From NCBI GenBank assembly GCA_033763355.1, contig JANRKT010000024.1, positions 1 to 11,202 of the forward strand: a stretch of DNA of 11,202 nucleotides. Direction: 5' to 3'. Position 1 is the stretch's first letter. Every line of letters begins with the position of its first letter. Shown here piece by piece: positions 1 to 6,428 of this stretch. The DNA comes from JANRKT01 sp033763355 (lineage in GTDB: Bacteria > Bacteroidota > Bacteroidia > Chitinophagales > Chitinophagaceae). The notes beneath the pieces are model-generated. The model did not search any database. It was not told the DNA's origin and was given only the letters and a program-made list of their open reading frames with translations. The translations under genes and the position numbers were made by a program.

Positions 1-260
1 CCGTTGGCATGGAAATAATAACCGGAACCATTACGAATTTTACAATCGCTGTCTTCATACAATGCCTGCATCTGCAGTTGCATGGTGCCGAGAAAATAAT
101 CTTTGCGCAACCAGCCGCTGTCTGTTTTTTCTGTCAGGCTGAAAAAACGTGCGGCTTCGGGCTGACAGGGTTTCCAGTTATAATCATAATATGCTTCCTT
201 TTTTTGCGCAAAGGTTGAAAAGGAGGATAATAACAGGGCATGAATAAGGAAATTTTTCAC
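1..260 (-). CDS. Exported TonB/MORN-type protein, N-terminal part only
   Basis: This is the first 86 codons of a gene that continues past the left edge. The start is a GTG at 260-258; an in-frame stop lies 10 codons upstream (293-291) with no ATG between, so GTG is the only ordinary start. The protein opens with a signal peptide (MKNFLIHALLLSSFSTFAQ, cleavage probably after Ala19). The mature part reads YYDYNWKPCQPEAARFF, then KTDSGWLRKDYF, and ends near the edge with GSGYYFHANG. That pattern (Y-D-x-x-W-K-P, S-G-W-x-x-x-D-Y, Y-x-N-G) is typical of the Bacteroidota periplasmic proteins annotated as energy transducer TonB or YwqK/MORN-repeat proteins. Which of these it is depends on the missing C-terminus: a TonB C-terminal domain or more MORN-like repeats. 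It is divergent from the antitoxin-like gene at 445. Confidence 0.7.
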   Translation of the reverse strand, partial: MKNFLIHALLLSSFSTFAQKKEAYYDYNWKPCQPEAARFFSLTEKTDSGWLRKDYFLGTMQLQMQALYEDSDCKIRNGSGYYFHAN

Positions 261-444
261 AGATTTTTTATCAAAAATAATTTCAGGATTTCAGAAAGCC
301 AAACAGGGTTTCCAGATGAAAGACCGGGACTTGTCCGGAATGTTAAGACGATTGTAATCCATGTGCGCAGGAATTCCTATGGTATGTATTAAACAACTTT
401 CATTACCGGTCTGCCGTTTTATCTGTAATTTGTAACTGACTTAT

Positions 445-849
445 ATGAAAACAGTTGAACTCTATATTGACAGCAGTACACGGCCGCAAAAACTGGCCCA
501 ATCGCTGAAAGGGTATAACCTTAAACAGGGAGACAAGCTAAGTATTATTACCATGCTGGATGAGGATATGGTGCTGCTGATTATTCTGGTAGCATTAACT
601 GTGCTGCAGCAAAAGCAGATTGACTACGCAAATAAAGTGCTGAAAAATATTTTTGGCAACAAAGGCAGCGGGGAAATACAAAAAGAAATTGCACTTGAAT
701 ATGGAATTGAGGTGGAGGTTGCACATACAGATGAAGCAGGTTTCTGGCAAAGGTTCAGCAAACAAAACTTGTCAAATGCGTATGGTGAAAATGAACCGGA
801 GTATGATTTGAGTATGGTAAAAGAACCTAACGCAGGCTATAAAAAATGA
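445..849 (+). CDS. Putative antitoxin of the adjacent PemK/MazF toxin
   Basis: A 134-residue soluble protein of no family I can name with certainty. Its role is inferred from position: its TGA overlaps the ATG of a PemK/MazF-type toxin gene (ATGA at 846-849), the antitoxin-first order usual in type II toxin-antitoxin operons. No classical MazE AbrB fold, RHH or HTH signature is obvious. Residues 1-45 look beta-rich (MKTVELYIDSS, then GDKLSIITMLDED), 46-72 form a hydrophobic helix (VLLIILVALTVLQQKQIDYA), and 73-105 are mixed. The last 30 residues are polar and acidic (GENEPEYDLSMVKEPNAGYKK), with the Y-[DS]-[LI]-S-x-V-K-E-x-N form often seen in flexible tails of antitoxins that occupy the toxin active site. 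The alternative is a conserved hypothetical unrelated to toxin control. Confidence 0.6.
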   Translation: MKTVELYIDSSTRPQKLAQSLKGYNLKQGDKLSIITMLDEDMVLLIILVALTVLQQKQIDYANKVLKNIFGNKGSGEIQKEIALEYGIEVEVAHTDEAGFWQRFSKQNLSNAYGENEPEYDLSMVKEPNAGYKK

Positions 850-1186
850 AACCCGGAGACATTGTTTTAACTGTAATTCCGCAGGGGATGAGGAGCAAAA
901 AATAAGGCCCGTTCTGATCTTAAAAATTCTCCCCGGATACTATGATTTACTGGTTTGCGCGGTTTCAACACAACTACAGAAAAGTATTCCAGACTTTGAC
1001 TTGATTCTTAAAGACACAGATCCGGCTTTCACATCCACTGGCCTGAGGGCATCAAGTGTATTCAGGCTGGCAAGCCTTGCTGTATTACCCCCCGAAGAAA
1101 TTATTGGCAGCATCGGGAGTCTGCAAAAAGATTTGCATGATAAATTATTGAGAAGCCTGGCGGACTGCTTATTGGCTGAACCTTAG
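846..1186 (+). pseudogene. PemK/MazF-family toxin, frameshifted
   Basis: Type II toxins of this family are ribosome-independent mRNA endoribonucleases. The reading frame starts at ATG 846 and gives MKPGDIVLTVIPQG, then runs off after five wrong codons into a TAA at 903. Continuing from G887 one frame back gives DEEQKIRPVLILKILPGYYD, then LLVCAVSTQLQ, then GLRASSVFRLASLAVL and GSIGSLQKDLHDKL, ending at the TAG at 1184-1186. Joined, this is 113 residues, normal for MazF. It has the N-terminal GDIV strand, the R-P-V-L-x-L motif, the V-S-T-Q strand and the S-V-x-R-L..L core. The break maps to the G run at 884-887, where one more G restores the protein. No in-frame ATG precedes residue 50 of the downstream part, so re-initiation of a working toxin is unlikely. 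A sequencing error is possible. The upstream partner overlaps it by ATGA. Confidence 0.8.
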
Positions 1187-1267
1187 AGTAACCCGGTTTC
1201 AGAGCAGGCTGCATTTAAAAATTCTTCCAACTCCTTATCTTTACAGCACATCATAAAATAAAAACCT

Positions 1268-1420
1268 ATGTCACTCTTCGATAAAAGCAAAAGCAAAGAC
1301 AAAAAGAAAGGCAACCAGCAACAGGGTAAATCCAGCTTTATACCGCAGAAAGGGAAAGGCAGCAGCAAATCGGCTGCAAAAAATGCCCGCATGCCCGGCC
1401 GTTCACAGCGGGGGTCATAA
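1268..1420 (+). CDS. Small strongly basic protein, 50 residues
   Basis: An ATG at 1268 opens a 50-codon frame ending in TAA at 1418-1420. The protein begins MSLFDKSKSKDKKKGNQQQG and ends RMPGRSQRGS. It has 11 Lys and 3 Arg against 2 Asp, so a net charge near +12, and it is rich in Ser, Gly and Gln with only one short hydrophobic patch (SFIPQ, residues 23-27). It should be mostly disordered, and binding to nucleic acid or ribosomes is a fair guess but not shown. I do not recognise a named family. Support for a real gene: a clean ATG, no competing gene on either strand, AT-rich upstream sequence, and a near -7 box (TATCTTTA at 1236-1243, one base off TAnnTTTG). It stands alone between the broken toxin gene and the HEPN gene. 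Confidence 0.6.
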   Translation: MSLFDKSKSKDKKKGNQQQGKSSFIPQKGKGSSKSAAKNARMPGRSQRGS

Positions 1421-1496
1421 TTTTTCAGCATTATTCTGAAGGATCCGGAGGTATTACTGGAGGATTTTGCTTTGCCTGAAAATGGCAGTAGCTGGT

Positions 1497-1856
1497 TTAT
1501 TCCGCAATTAACTTCTGTATCAGGGTTTCTATATACGCTACATATTGCCGGGCAGGTACAATTAATTCCTTCGCATTTTCGGGATCCTCAATTATCTCAT
1601 CGCTGTAATCCTCGTTTATCCTTTCCTGCATTAACCGACTGTAAAAAGAAGCCTGCATCATATCAAAATCCCCGGACTGCACAAAATGCCGGTTTAGCAT
1701 TGCAACCACCCCGCTGTGAGTTTTAGGAGTAAGGTCTTTTAACAGCAATAGCGCTTTTGTGGCATGGAAACAACTGTAATAAAGCCGGTTAATGACAGTT
1801 GCGTAAAACTTATTTTGTAACTTTAATTGCAGGGCCTTCAGCCGGGCGTCGTTCAT
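1497..1856 (-). CDS. HEPN domain protein (UPF0332 type)
   Basis: A 119-residue all-helical HEPN protein. The core signature is FYATVINRLYYSCFHATKAL at residues 17-36 (the N-R-L-Y-Y-x-x-F-x-A helix), followed by PKTHSGVVAMLNRHFV (44-59) and a later helix with YSRLMQERINEDYS. This matches UPF0332/HEPN proteins, which are encoded next to minimal nucleotidyltransferases. In characterised HEPN-MNT pairs the HEPN partner is an RNase toxin that the MNT modifies or neutralises. Here R24 and H31 stand as R-x6-H in the first helix; whether they serve as the Rx4-6H RNase motif is uncertain. The ATG overlaps the TGA of the upstream MNT gene (ATGA on the minus strand, 1856-1853), so the two are translationally coupled. 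The N-terminus before the NRLYY helix is about 10 residues shorter than many relatives. Confidence 0.85.
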   Translation of the reverse strand: MNDARLKALQLKLQNKFYATVINRLYYSCFHATKALLLLKDLTPKTHSGVVAMLNRHFVQSGDFDMMQASFYSRLMQERINEDYSDEIIEDPENAKELIVPARQYVAYIETLIQKLIAE

Positions 1857-2170
1857 AGCAACAGGTTGTTTTGAACTACAGTTTTTTTAAGGGAATAATA
1901 AGAAGGATTGTAAAGCCAGTCCTGCCGTGAAATCAGCAGAAGGTTAATAAATGACCCAATGGAGACACTTAACGGAAATAATTTATCATGAAGGATTTGC
2001 CTGGTTGACTTTGTAATGGCTGCTTTATCAGCCAGCACCAGTATATCCCAATCGCTTTCATCATGGGCGGTATTATTGGCCCTGCTGCCAAAAAAAATAA
2101 CATCGGCATCAGGCAATGTTTCCAGTATTTGTGTTTTTACAGCAAGTATTATCTGTTCATTTGTGTACAT
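1853..2170 (-). CDS. Minimal nucleotidyltransferase (MNT) of a HEPN-MNT pair
   Basis: A 105-residue DNA polymerase beta-like minimal nucleotidyltransferase. The hallmark is FFGSRANNTAHDESDWDILV at residues 26-45: G28-S29 for nucleotide binding and the metal-binding pair D40-x-D42. The third acidic residue of the fold is not evident; the strand where it would sit reads GSFINLLLIS (72-81), with Asn76 at the likely position. MNT proteins next to HEPN proteins act as antitoxins, in the best-known case by AMPylating the HEPN partner. The gene comes first, overlaps the HEPN gene by 4 bases, and is divergent from the helicase gene 81 bases away. It is the likely antitoxin of the pair. Transfer of AMP or another nucleotide cannot be decided from sequence. 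Confidence 0.88.
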   Translation of the reverse strand: MYTNEQIILAVKTQILETLPDADVIFFGSRANNTAHDESDWDILVLADKAAITKSTRQILHDKLFPLSVSIGSFINLLLISRQDWLYNPSYYSLKKTVVQNNLLL

Positions 2171-2251
2171 GCTTCAAAGTTCATAATAATTTTCAACATG
2201 CGGCAGGGCAAAACCCCTCCAATTCAGCAGTCAATGCTGTAATTTGCACCC

Positions 2252-4633
2252 ATGCAAGATTACCTGAAGGGATTAAATGAGCCGCAGCAAAAAGCCGTAC
2301 TGCATACCAACGGACCGCTGATGATTGTTGCCGGCGCAGGCAGCGGTAAAACCAAAGTACTTACCACACGTATTGCACACCTGATGGCCAATGGCGTGGA
2401 TGCCTTTCACATCCTTGCCCTTACTTTTACCAACAAGGCGGCAAAGGAAATGAAGGAAAGGATTGAGCACATCATGGGCAATAACGAAGCCCGCAATTTA
2501 TACATCGGCACTTTTCACAGCGTGTTTGCAAGGATACTGAGAAGCGAGGCGCACCGCCTTGGCTATCCCAACAGTTTTACCATTTATGACACCGATGATG
2601 CAAAGGCTGTTGTAAAAACAGTTGTGAACGAACTGAACCTTGACGACAAACATTACAAACCCAATACGGTTTACAACCGCATTTCTGCCGCAAAAAATGC
2701 GCTGGTGGGACCTGAAGAATACCGGAATGATTACTACATACAGCAGGAAGACATGCGCAGCAACCGGCCAGCTATTGCGCAGATATACGATGCCTATGCC
2801 AAACGCTGCTTTAAAAACGGCGCAATGGATTTTGACGACCTGCTGTTTAACATGTATAAACTGCTGAAGCTTTACCCCGAGGCATTGGTAAAGTACCAGA
2901 CCAAATTCCGCTATATTTTAATTGATGAATACCAGGATACCAACCCTGCGCAATATGAAATAATGAAACTGCTGGCGGCGCAGCATGAAAACATTTGCGT
3001 GGTGGGGGATGATGCGCAAAGCATTTACAGTTTCCGCGGGGCAACCATACAGAACATTCTCCAGTTTCAGAAAGATTATGACGATGTGGCCATTATTAAA
3101 CTGGAACAGAACTACCGCAGCACACAAAGCATTTTGAATGTTGCCAACGAAGTAATTAAAAACAACAAAGGGCAAATACCAAAAGACCTTTGGACAGAAA
3201 ATGTAACCGGCGAAAAAATAAAACTGGTGCGTACCGTAACTGATAATGAAGAAGGGAAATTTGCGGCCGATGCCATACAGGAACAAAAGCTGCGCAACCA
3301 TTACTTCAATAAAGATTTTGCCATTCTGTACCGCACCAATGCACAGAGCCGTGCTTTTGAGGAAAGCCTTCGCCGCATGGGCATTGCTTATGTTATTTAC
3401 GGCGGCATCAGCTTTTACCAGCGCAAAGAGATAAAAGATTTTATTGCTTACCTGCGTATTATTGTAAACCCCAGAGACGAAGAAGCATTAAAACGCATCA
3501 TCAACTTTCCGGCAAGGGGCATTGGTAAAACAACGGTTGATAAAACCATCCTGTTTGCCAATGAAAAAAACATTTCCATGTGGCAGGTGCTGGAAAGGGC
3601 AAAAGAGTTTGGTTTTAAAGCGGGCACACTGGAAAGCATTGAAAACTTTGTTACCATGATCAAAAGCTTTCAGAGCATGCTCAGCAAACAGAATGCATAC
3701 GATGTGGCTGTGCATGTAGGCAAACAAACCAATATTGTAAAAGAACTTTTTAACGATAAAAGCACAGAAGGCGTAGCAAGGTATGAGAACATACAGGAAT
3801 TGCTGAACAGCATTAAAGAATGGATTGAAACGCCATTGAATGAAGAGGACGGTGAAGCGGGCGACAAGGGCCTTGCAGCATATTTACAGCAAATTACTTT
3901 ATTAACCGACCAGGATGAGAAGGACCCTGATGCAGACGTGGTAAAACTAATGACGATACATTCTGCAAAAGGCCTGGAGTTTGAGTGTGTGTTTGTTGCC
4001 GGTTTGGAAGAAATGCTTTTTCCCAATGGCTTAAGTGTAAATACAAGGGAAGAGCTGGAAGAGGAGCGAAGGTTGTTTTATGTTGCCATTACAAGGGCAA
4101 AGAAAAGATTATGGCTTTCCCACGCCAACAGCCGTTACCGTTTCGGAAGTTTGGTACAAAATGAACCGAGCCGTTTTATTGATGAGCTGCCGCAGGAATT
4201 TTTAGATAAAAGTTATGCAGGCGGCGGGCCTAAAAACCAAAGCAGCAAATGGGGAGCATCCAACGGTTTTAACAGGATGAAAGGATGGGGTTCAGGAACT
4301 GATGACGGCGAATCAGGGGCGGTATCACGGCAATCAGGGACTTACTACAATGAAAGTTCAGCAGCAAAAAGCGATAAACCGGTTTACTTAACACCCAAAA
4401 CCACAATACAAAAACTTACAGAGCATACACCATCTGCAGATTTTACCCCAAGCGATACCAGCAATTTACAGGCAGGTCAAAAAGTAGAGCACCAGAAATT
4501 CGGCTTTGGGGAAGTGGTAAGGAAGGAAGGCAGCGCACACAACCCTGTTGTTACCATAAAGTTTGATCTGAATGGTGAGAAGAAGATAATGCTGAATTAT
4601 GCAAAATTGCGCATTGTTGATTCCGGCAGTTGA
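2252..4633 (+). CDS. pcrA: ATP-dependent DNA helicase PcrA/UvrD
   Basis: A complete 793-residue SF1A 3'-5' DNA helicase acting in nucleotide excision repair, mismatch repair and removal of blocked replication or transcription complexes. Visible motifs in order: Q motif around LNEPQQKAV (8-16), Walker A AGAGSGKT (27-34), motif Ia LALTFTNKAAKEM (55-67), GTFHS (86-90), motif II IDEYQDTNPAQ (224-234), motif III VGDDAQSIYSFRGA (251-264), motif IV LEQNYRS (284-290), motif V LMTIHSAKGLEF (566-577) and motif VI RRLFYVAITRAKKRL (606-620). A Gly/Ser-rich linker (about 655-740) leads to a C-terminal Tudor-like module (GQKVEHQKFGFGEVVRKEG, 742-760) that in PcrA/UvrD binds RNA polymerase. The length is slightly above the usual 720-760 because of the linker. 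The last four residues (DSGS) are probably new; see the duplication just downstream. Confidence 0.97.
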   Translation: MQDYLKGLNEPQQKAVLHTNGPLMIVAGAGSGKTKVLTTRIAHLMANGVDAFHILALTFTNKAAKEMKERIEHIMGNNEARNLYIGTFHSVFARILRSEAHRLGYPNSFTIYDTDDAKAVVKTVVNELNLDDKHYKPNTVYNRISAAKNALVGPEEYRNDYYIQQEDMRSNRPAIAQIYDAYAKRCFKNGAMDFDDLLFNMYKLLKLYPEALVKYQTKFRYILIDEYQDTNPAQYEIMKLLAAQHENICVVGDDAQSIYSFRGATIQNILQFQKDYDDVAIIKLEQNYRSTQSILNVANEVIKNNKGQIPKDLWTENVTGEKIKLVRTVTDNEEGKFAADAIQEQKLRNHYFNKDFAILYRTNAQSRAFEESLRRMGIAYVIYGGISFYQRKEIKDFIAYLRIIVNPRDEEALKRIINFPARGIGKTTVDKTILFANEKNISMWQVLERAKEFGFKAGTLESIENFVTMIKSFQSMLSKQNAYDVAVHVGKQTNIVKELFNDKSTEGVARYENIQELLNSIKEWIETPLNEEDGEAGDKGLAAYLQQITLLTDQDEKDPDADVVKLMTIHSAKGLEFECVFVAGLEEMLFPNGLSVNTREELEEERRLFYVAITRAKKRLWLSHANSRYRFGSLVQNEPSRFIDELPQEFLDKSYAGGGPKNQSSKWGASNGFNRMKGWGSGTDDGESGAVSRQSGTYYNESSAAKSDKPVYLTPKTTIQKLTEHTPSADFTPSDTSNLQAGQKVEHQKFGFGEVVRKEGSAHNPVVTIKFDLNGEKKIMLNYAKLRIVDSGS

Positions 4634-4717
4634 ATAATATCACTGGAGCAACACCCCTCTCTGCAGGAGAGGGGCCGGGGGTGAGGCGCTCAACTATGCA
4701 AAACTGCGCATTGTTGA
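4592..4717 (+). repeat. Duplicated 3' end of pcrA flanking a palindromic repeat
   Basis: Bases 4592-4620 encode LNYAKLRIVD at the end of the helicase. Bases 4689-4717 are a second copy that would read LNYAKLRIVE followed by TAA. The two 29-base copies differ at three positions (CTG/CTC, AAT/AAC, TTG/CTG), all synonymous. The copies are 97 bases apart, so they are not in the same frame, and the second is untranslated as part of pcrA. An 11-base block GTTGAATAATA also occurs after both (4629-4639 and 4713-4723). In the first copy, 13 extra bases separate it from the coding end and create the DSGS terminus. Between the copies lies the GC-rich palindrome at 4652-4685. Confidence 0.85.
4652..4685. 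repeat. GC-rich palindromic repeat (REP-like)
   Basis: A perfect 8-bp stem, CCCCTCTC (4654-4661) and GAGAGGGG (4667-4674), closes a 5-base loop TGCAG. It is followed by CCGGGGGTGAGG. The leading CACCCC (4652-4657) can also pair with GGGGTG (4678-4683), so two exclusive foldings are possible. Sequences of the form CCCTCTC-loop-GAGAGGGG followed by GGGGTGAGG are, from memory, frequent dispersed intergenic repeats in Bacteroidota genomes. Only one copy is in this window. No T run follows, so it is not a standard terminator, although the hairpin could protect the pcrA mRNA end. Confidence 0.65.
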
Positions 4718-4750
4718 ATAATAAAACGCATGGTTTTTATGAAGCATCAG

Positions 4751-5281
4751 ATGAATCGCATATTCTTTCTCTTCCTGCTGTTTCCTTCTTTGTCATCCGC
4801 CCAGCTTTCCAAACGGGACAGCCTTTGGCTGCCCGTTGGTTATTTTGTTGGTGATTGGACCGGTAACAGCAAGGGGCAACCCGGCGAAGGGAAATATGAG
4901 AGGAGTTACAGCTGGGTAATGAACAAACGGTTTATTGAAATAAAAAACAAATCTGTTTATCCGCCATCAGCAGCCAATAACAACAAGGGAGAAACACATG
5001 AAGACAAGGGTTATATCAGTTATGATGGTATGCGAAAGTGTTTTATGCTGCGCCAGTTTCACATTGAGGGATTCGTAAACCAATATAAACTTGACAGCAT
5101 ATCACATGACAAGAAGTATATTGTTTTTATCAGCGAGGCAATTGAAAATATCCCACCGGGGTTTATGGCAAGGGAAACCTATATCATTTTAAGCGAAAAT
5201 GAATTTATTGAAAGGTTTGAGATTGCAGAGCCGGGAAAAGATTTTACACTGTATTCCGAAGCACGGTTGAAAAGAAAGTAA
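4751..5281 (+). CDS. Exported nitrobindin/lipocalin-like small protein
   Basis: Three in-frame ATGs (4730, 4739, 4751) precede the signal peptide. The last is chosen because it puts a compact signal directly at the start (MNRIFFLFLLFPSLSSA, cleavage before Gln); the 4739 start (MKHQMNRIFF) is almost as good. The protein is 176 residues from 4751. The mature part has LPVGYFVGDWTGNSKGQPGEG, then YERSYSWVMNKRFIEI, then DKGYISYDGMRKCFMLRQFH. The G-x-W-x-G motif followed by an S-W-V-x-N-x-R-F strand and a G-Y-I-S-Y-D strand fits the small beta-barrel fold shared by nitrobindin/THAP4-like, DUF1579 and lipocalin-like proteins, which bind heme or other small hydrophobic ligands. No ligand residue can be assigned. 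It lies downstream of pcrA, past the repeat, and is probably transcribed separately. Confidence 0.7.
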   Translation: MNRIFFLFLLFPSLSSAQLSKRDSLWLPVGYFVGDWTGNSKGQPGEGKYERSYSWVMNKRFIEIKNKSVYPPSAANNNKGETHEDKGYISYDGMRKCFMLRQFHIEGFVNQYKLDSISHDKKYIVFISEAIENIPPGFMARETYIILSENEFIERFEIAEPGKDFTLYSEARLKRK

Positions 5282-5360
5282 TGCTTAATGTTACTGCTGA
5301 ATAATATTCCTGCATCCGGTTAGGAATCTTGTAAACGAATGGCAACACTTAAATAACCCG

Positions 5361-6428
5361 TTAATACTTCACCGGCGGTTCATAATTAGCAATATCCATT
5401 GCAAAATGCCTGGTTCTCATGTTGTTTTTCCTGAAGAGGTTTTCCAGGCTTTCCGCCATGCCCCTCAGGAATTTTGCATCGCCTGCATCATAATCGTTCA
5501 TGGCCAGTGCATCTGCTTCCCTTATGGCTTTATCGGGCTGGTCGAGGTAATAATAAATTTTTGCAAGGTTATAATAGCTGGCATAGCGCAGCTTTTTATC
5601 TTCCTTGCCGGTCCCGCTGTACCTGTCTTTCGCTTTTTCAAAATAATCAATTACAGGCTGCATTTTTTCTTTTACTTTATTCAGCGGTTCATCGGCGCTC
5701 ATCAGCACAATGGCATTCCGGAAATTGTTCCATGCTTTCTGGTGGCCGTCGTATTCTGCGTGCCTTTTGTTGTTCAGTATCCAGAGTATGTCATTTGCCC
5801 TTTGTTCCCTGTAACCATAAAGGTTGTTCAGTGAATTATTGAGGTTGTTCAGTGCAGCATTGGCAAGCTGCTGTGCAAGGGATGACTTTGTTTCCAGCAA
5901 CTTGTTGTTGTAACCGTTTACTGCTTCTGTAGCTGATGAGGATTCGCCGGTCTTATAAGTGCTCTTTTCATCGCGGCTGTATAAAATAAAATTGCTGAGT
6001 ATGGTTTTTCCTTTGTAATCATAAACAGAGGCCCTTGCGCTGAATGAATAAGTAAGCTCAACCGAATAATATGGTTTACGGGTTTCATTTCCCTGCTTGT
6101 CTTTTTTAACCTCTATCCTTTCTTTGGTTTCCGATTTTTCAAAAATAATATCATCCATTATTGCCAGTATGGTAACATGCCCTGTGCCGGTAACCTTTTT
6201 AAGGCCTGTTATGTCAACAGCATTTACCAGGTTATTCATGTTAATGCCGGCCTCTACTGAAGGGGCGGCTTCTATTCTTACATGGTAGGTTTTGTATTCC
6301 TGGGGCAGCGGGTCGCTGGGGAAATTCCGGTAGGCTGTTGTAAATTTAAATTTGTCAAGATCAACACGCTGCGCTTTTACTGCAACAAGCGTTACAAGAA
6401 AACATATAGCAAGGGTAAGCTTTTTCAT
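5361..6428 (-). CDS. Exported protein with C-terminal TPR-like helices, unknown function
   Basis: A 355-residue protein starting at ATG 6428-6426; a start 30 codons further up is possible, but only this one puts the signal peptide first (MKKLTLAICFLVTLVAVKAQ, cleavage after Ala19). Residues 21-155 look beta-rich (for example KTYHVRIEAAPSV and YYSVELTYSFSARASVYDYK). Residues 165-235 are helical and Asn/Leu-rich (LANAALNNLNNSLNNLYGYR). Residues 280-333 resemble a TPR pair (LRYASYYNLAKIYYYLDQPD, then GDAKFLRGMAESLENLF). I do not recognise a family. A secreted or periplasmic protein with a helical repeat suggests binding to other proteins. It is convergent with the nitrobindin-like gene and shares direction with the ArsC-like gene 211 bases upstream. 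Confidence 0.7.
   Translation of the reverse strand: MKKLTLAICFLVTLVAVKAQRVDLDKFKFTTAYRNFPSDPLPQEYKTYHVRIEAAPSVEAGINMNNLVNAVDITGLKKVTGTGHVTILAIMDDIIFEKSETKERIEVKKDKQGNETRKPYYSVELTYSFSARASVYDYKGKTILSNFILYSRDEKSTYKTGESSSATEAVNGYNNKLLETKSSLAQQLANAALNNLNNSLNNLYGYREQRANDILWILNNKRHAEYDGHQKAWNNFRNAIVLMSADEPLNKVKEKMQPVIDYFEKAKDRYSGTGKEDKKLRYASYYNLAKIYYYLDQPDKAIREADALAMNDYDAGDAKFLRGMAESLENLFRKNNMRTRHFAMDIANYEPPVKY

Noticed and set aside
897..905. Programmed -1 frameshift at the A6 tract just before the TAA of the toxin gene
   Set aside because: The product would read MRSKK-IRPV, whereas adding one G upstream gives DEEQKIRPV, which fits MazF much better. No canonical X-XXY-YYZ heptamer or downstream stem is evident, so a simple deletion is favoured.
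1472..1726. Plus-strand open frame beginning with a TTG
   Set aside because: It lies almost entirely antisense to the HEPN gene, whose motifs are clear. Only the first few codons look protein-like.
2918..3301. Minus-strand open frames within the helicase gene
   Set aside because: They are antisense to conserved helicase motifs and have low-complexity translations without recognisable domains.
4630..4854. Plus-strand open frame across the palindrome downstream of pcrA
   Set aside because: It reads through the GC-rich repeat and the duplicated pcrA end, then overlaps the signal-peptide gene in another frame; it has no domain signature.
5306..5327. ATTCCT/AGGAAT inverted repeat between convergent genes as a terminator
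   Set aside because: The stem is only six mostly A/T pairs with a 10-base loop and has no T run on either side.
5406..5842. Two plus-strand open frames antisense to the TPR-like exported protein
   Set aside because: The minus-strand gene has a signal peptide and coherent structure; the plus-strand translations are Phe/Ile/Cys-rich shadows.
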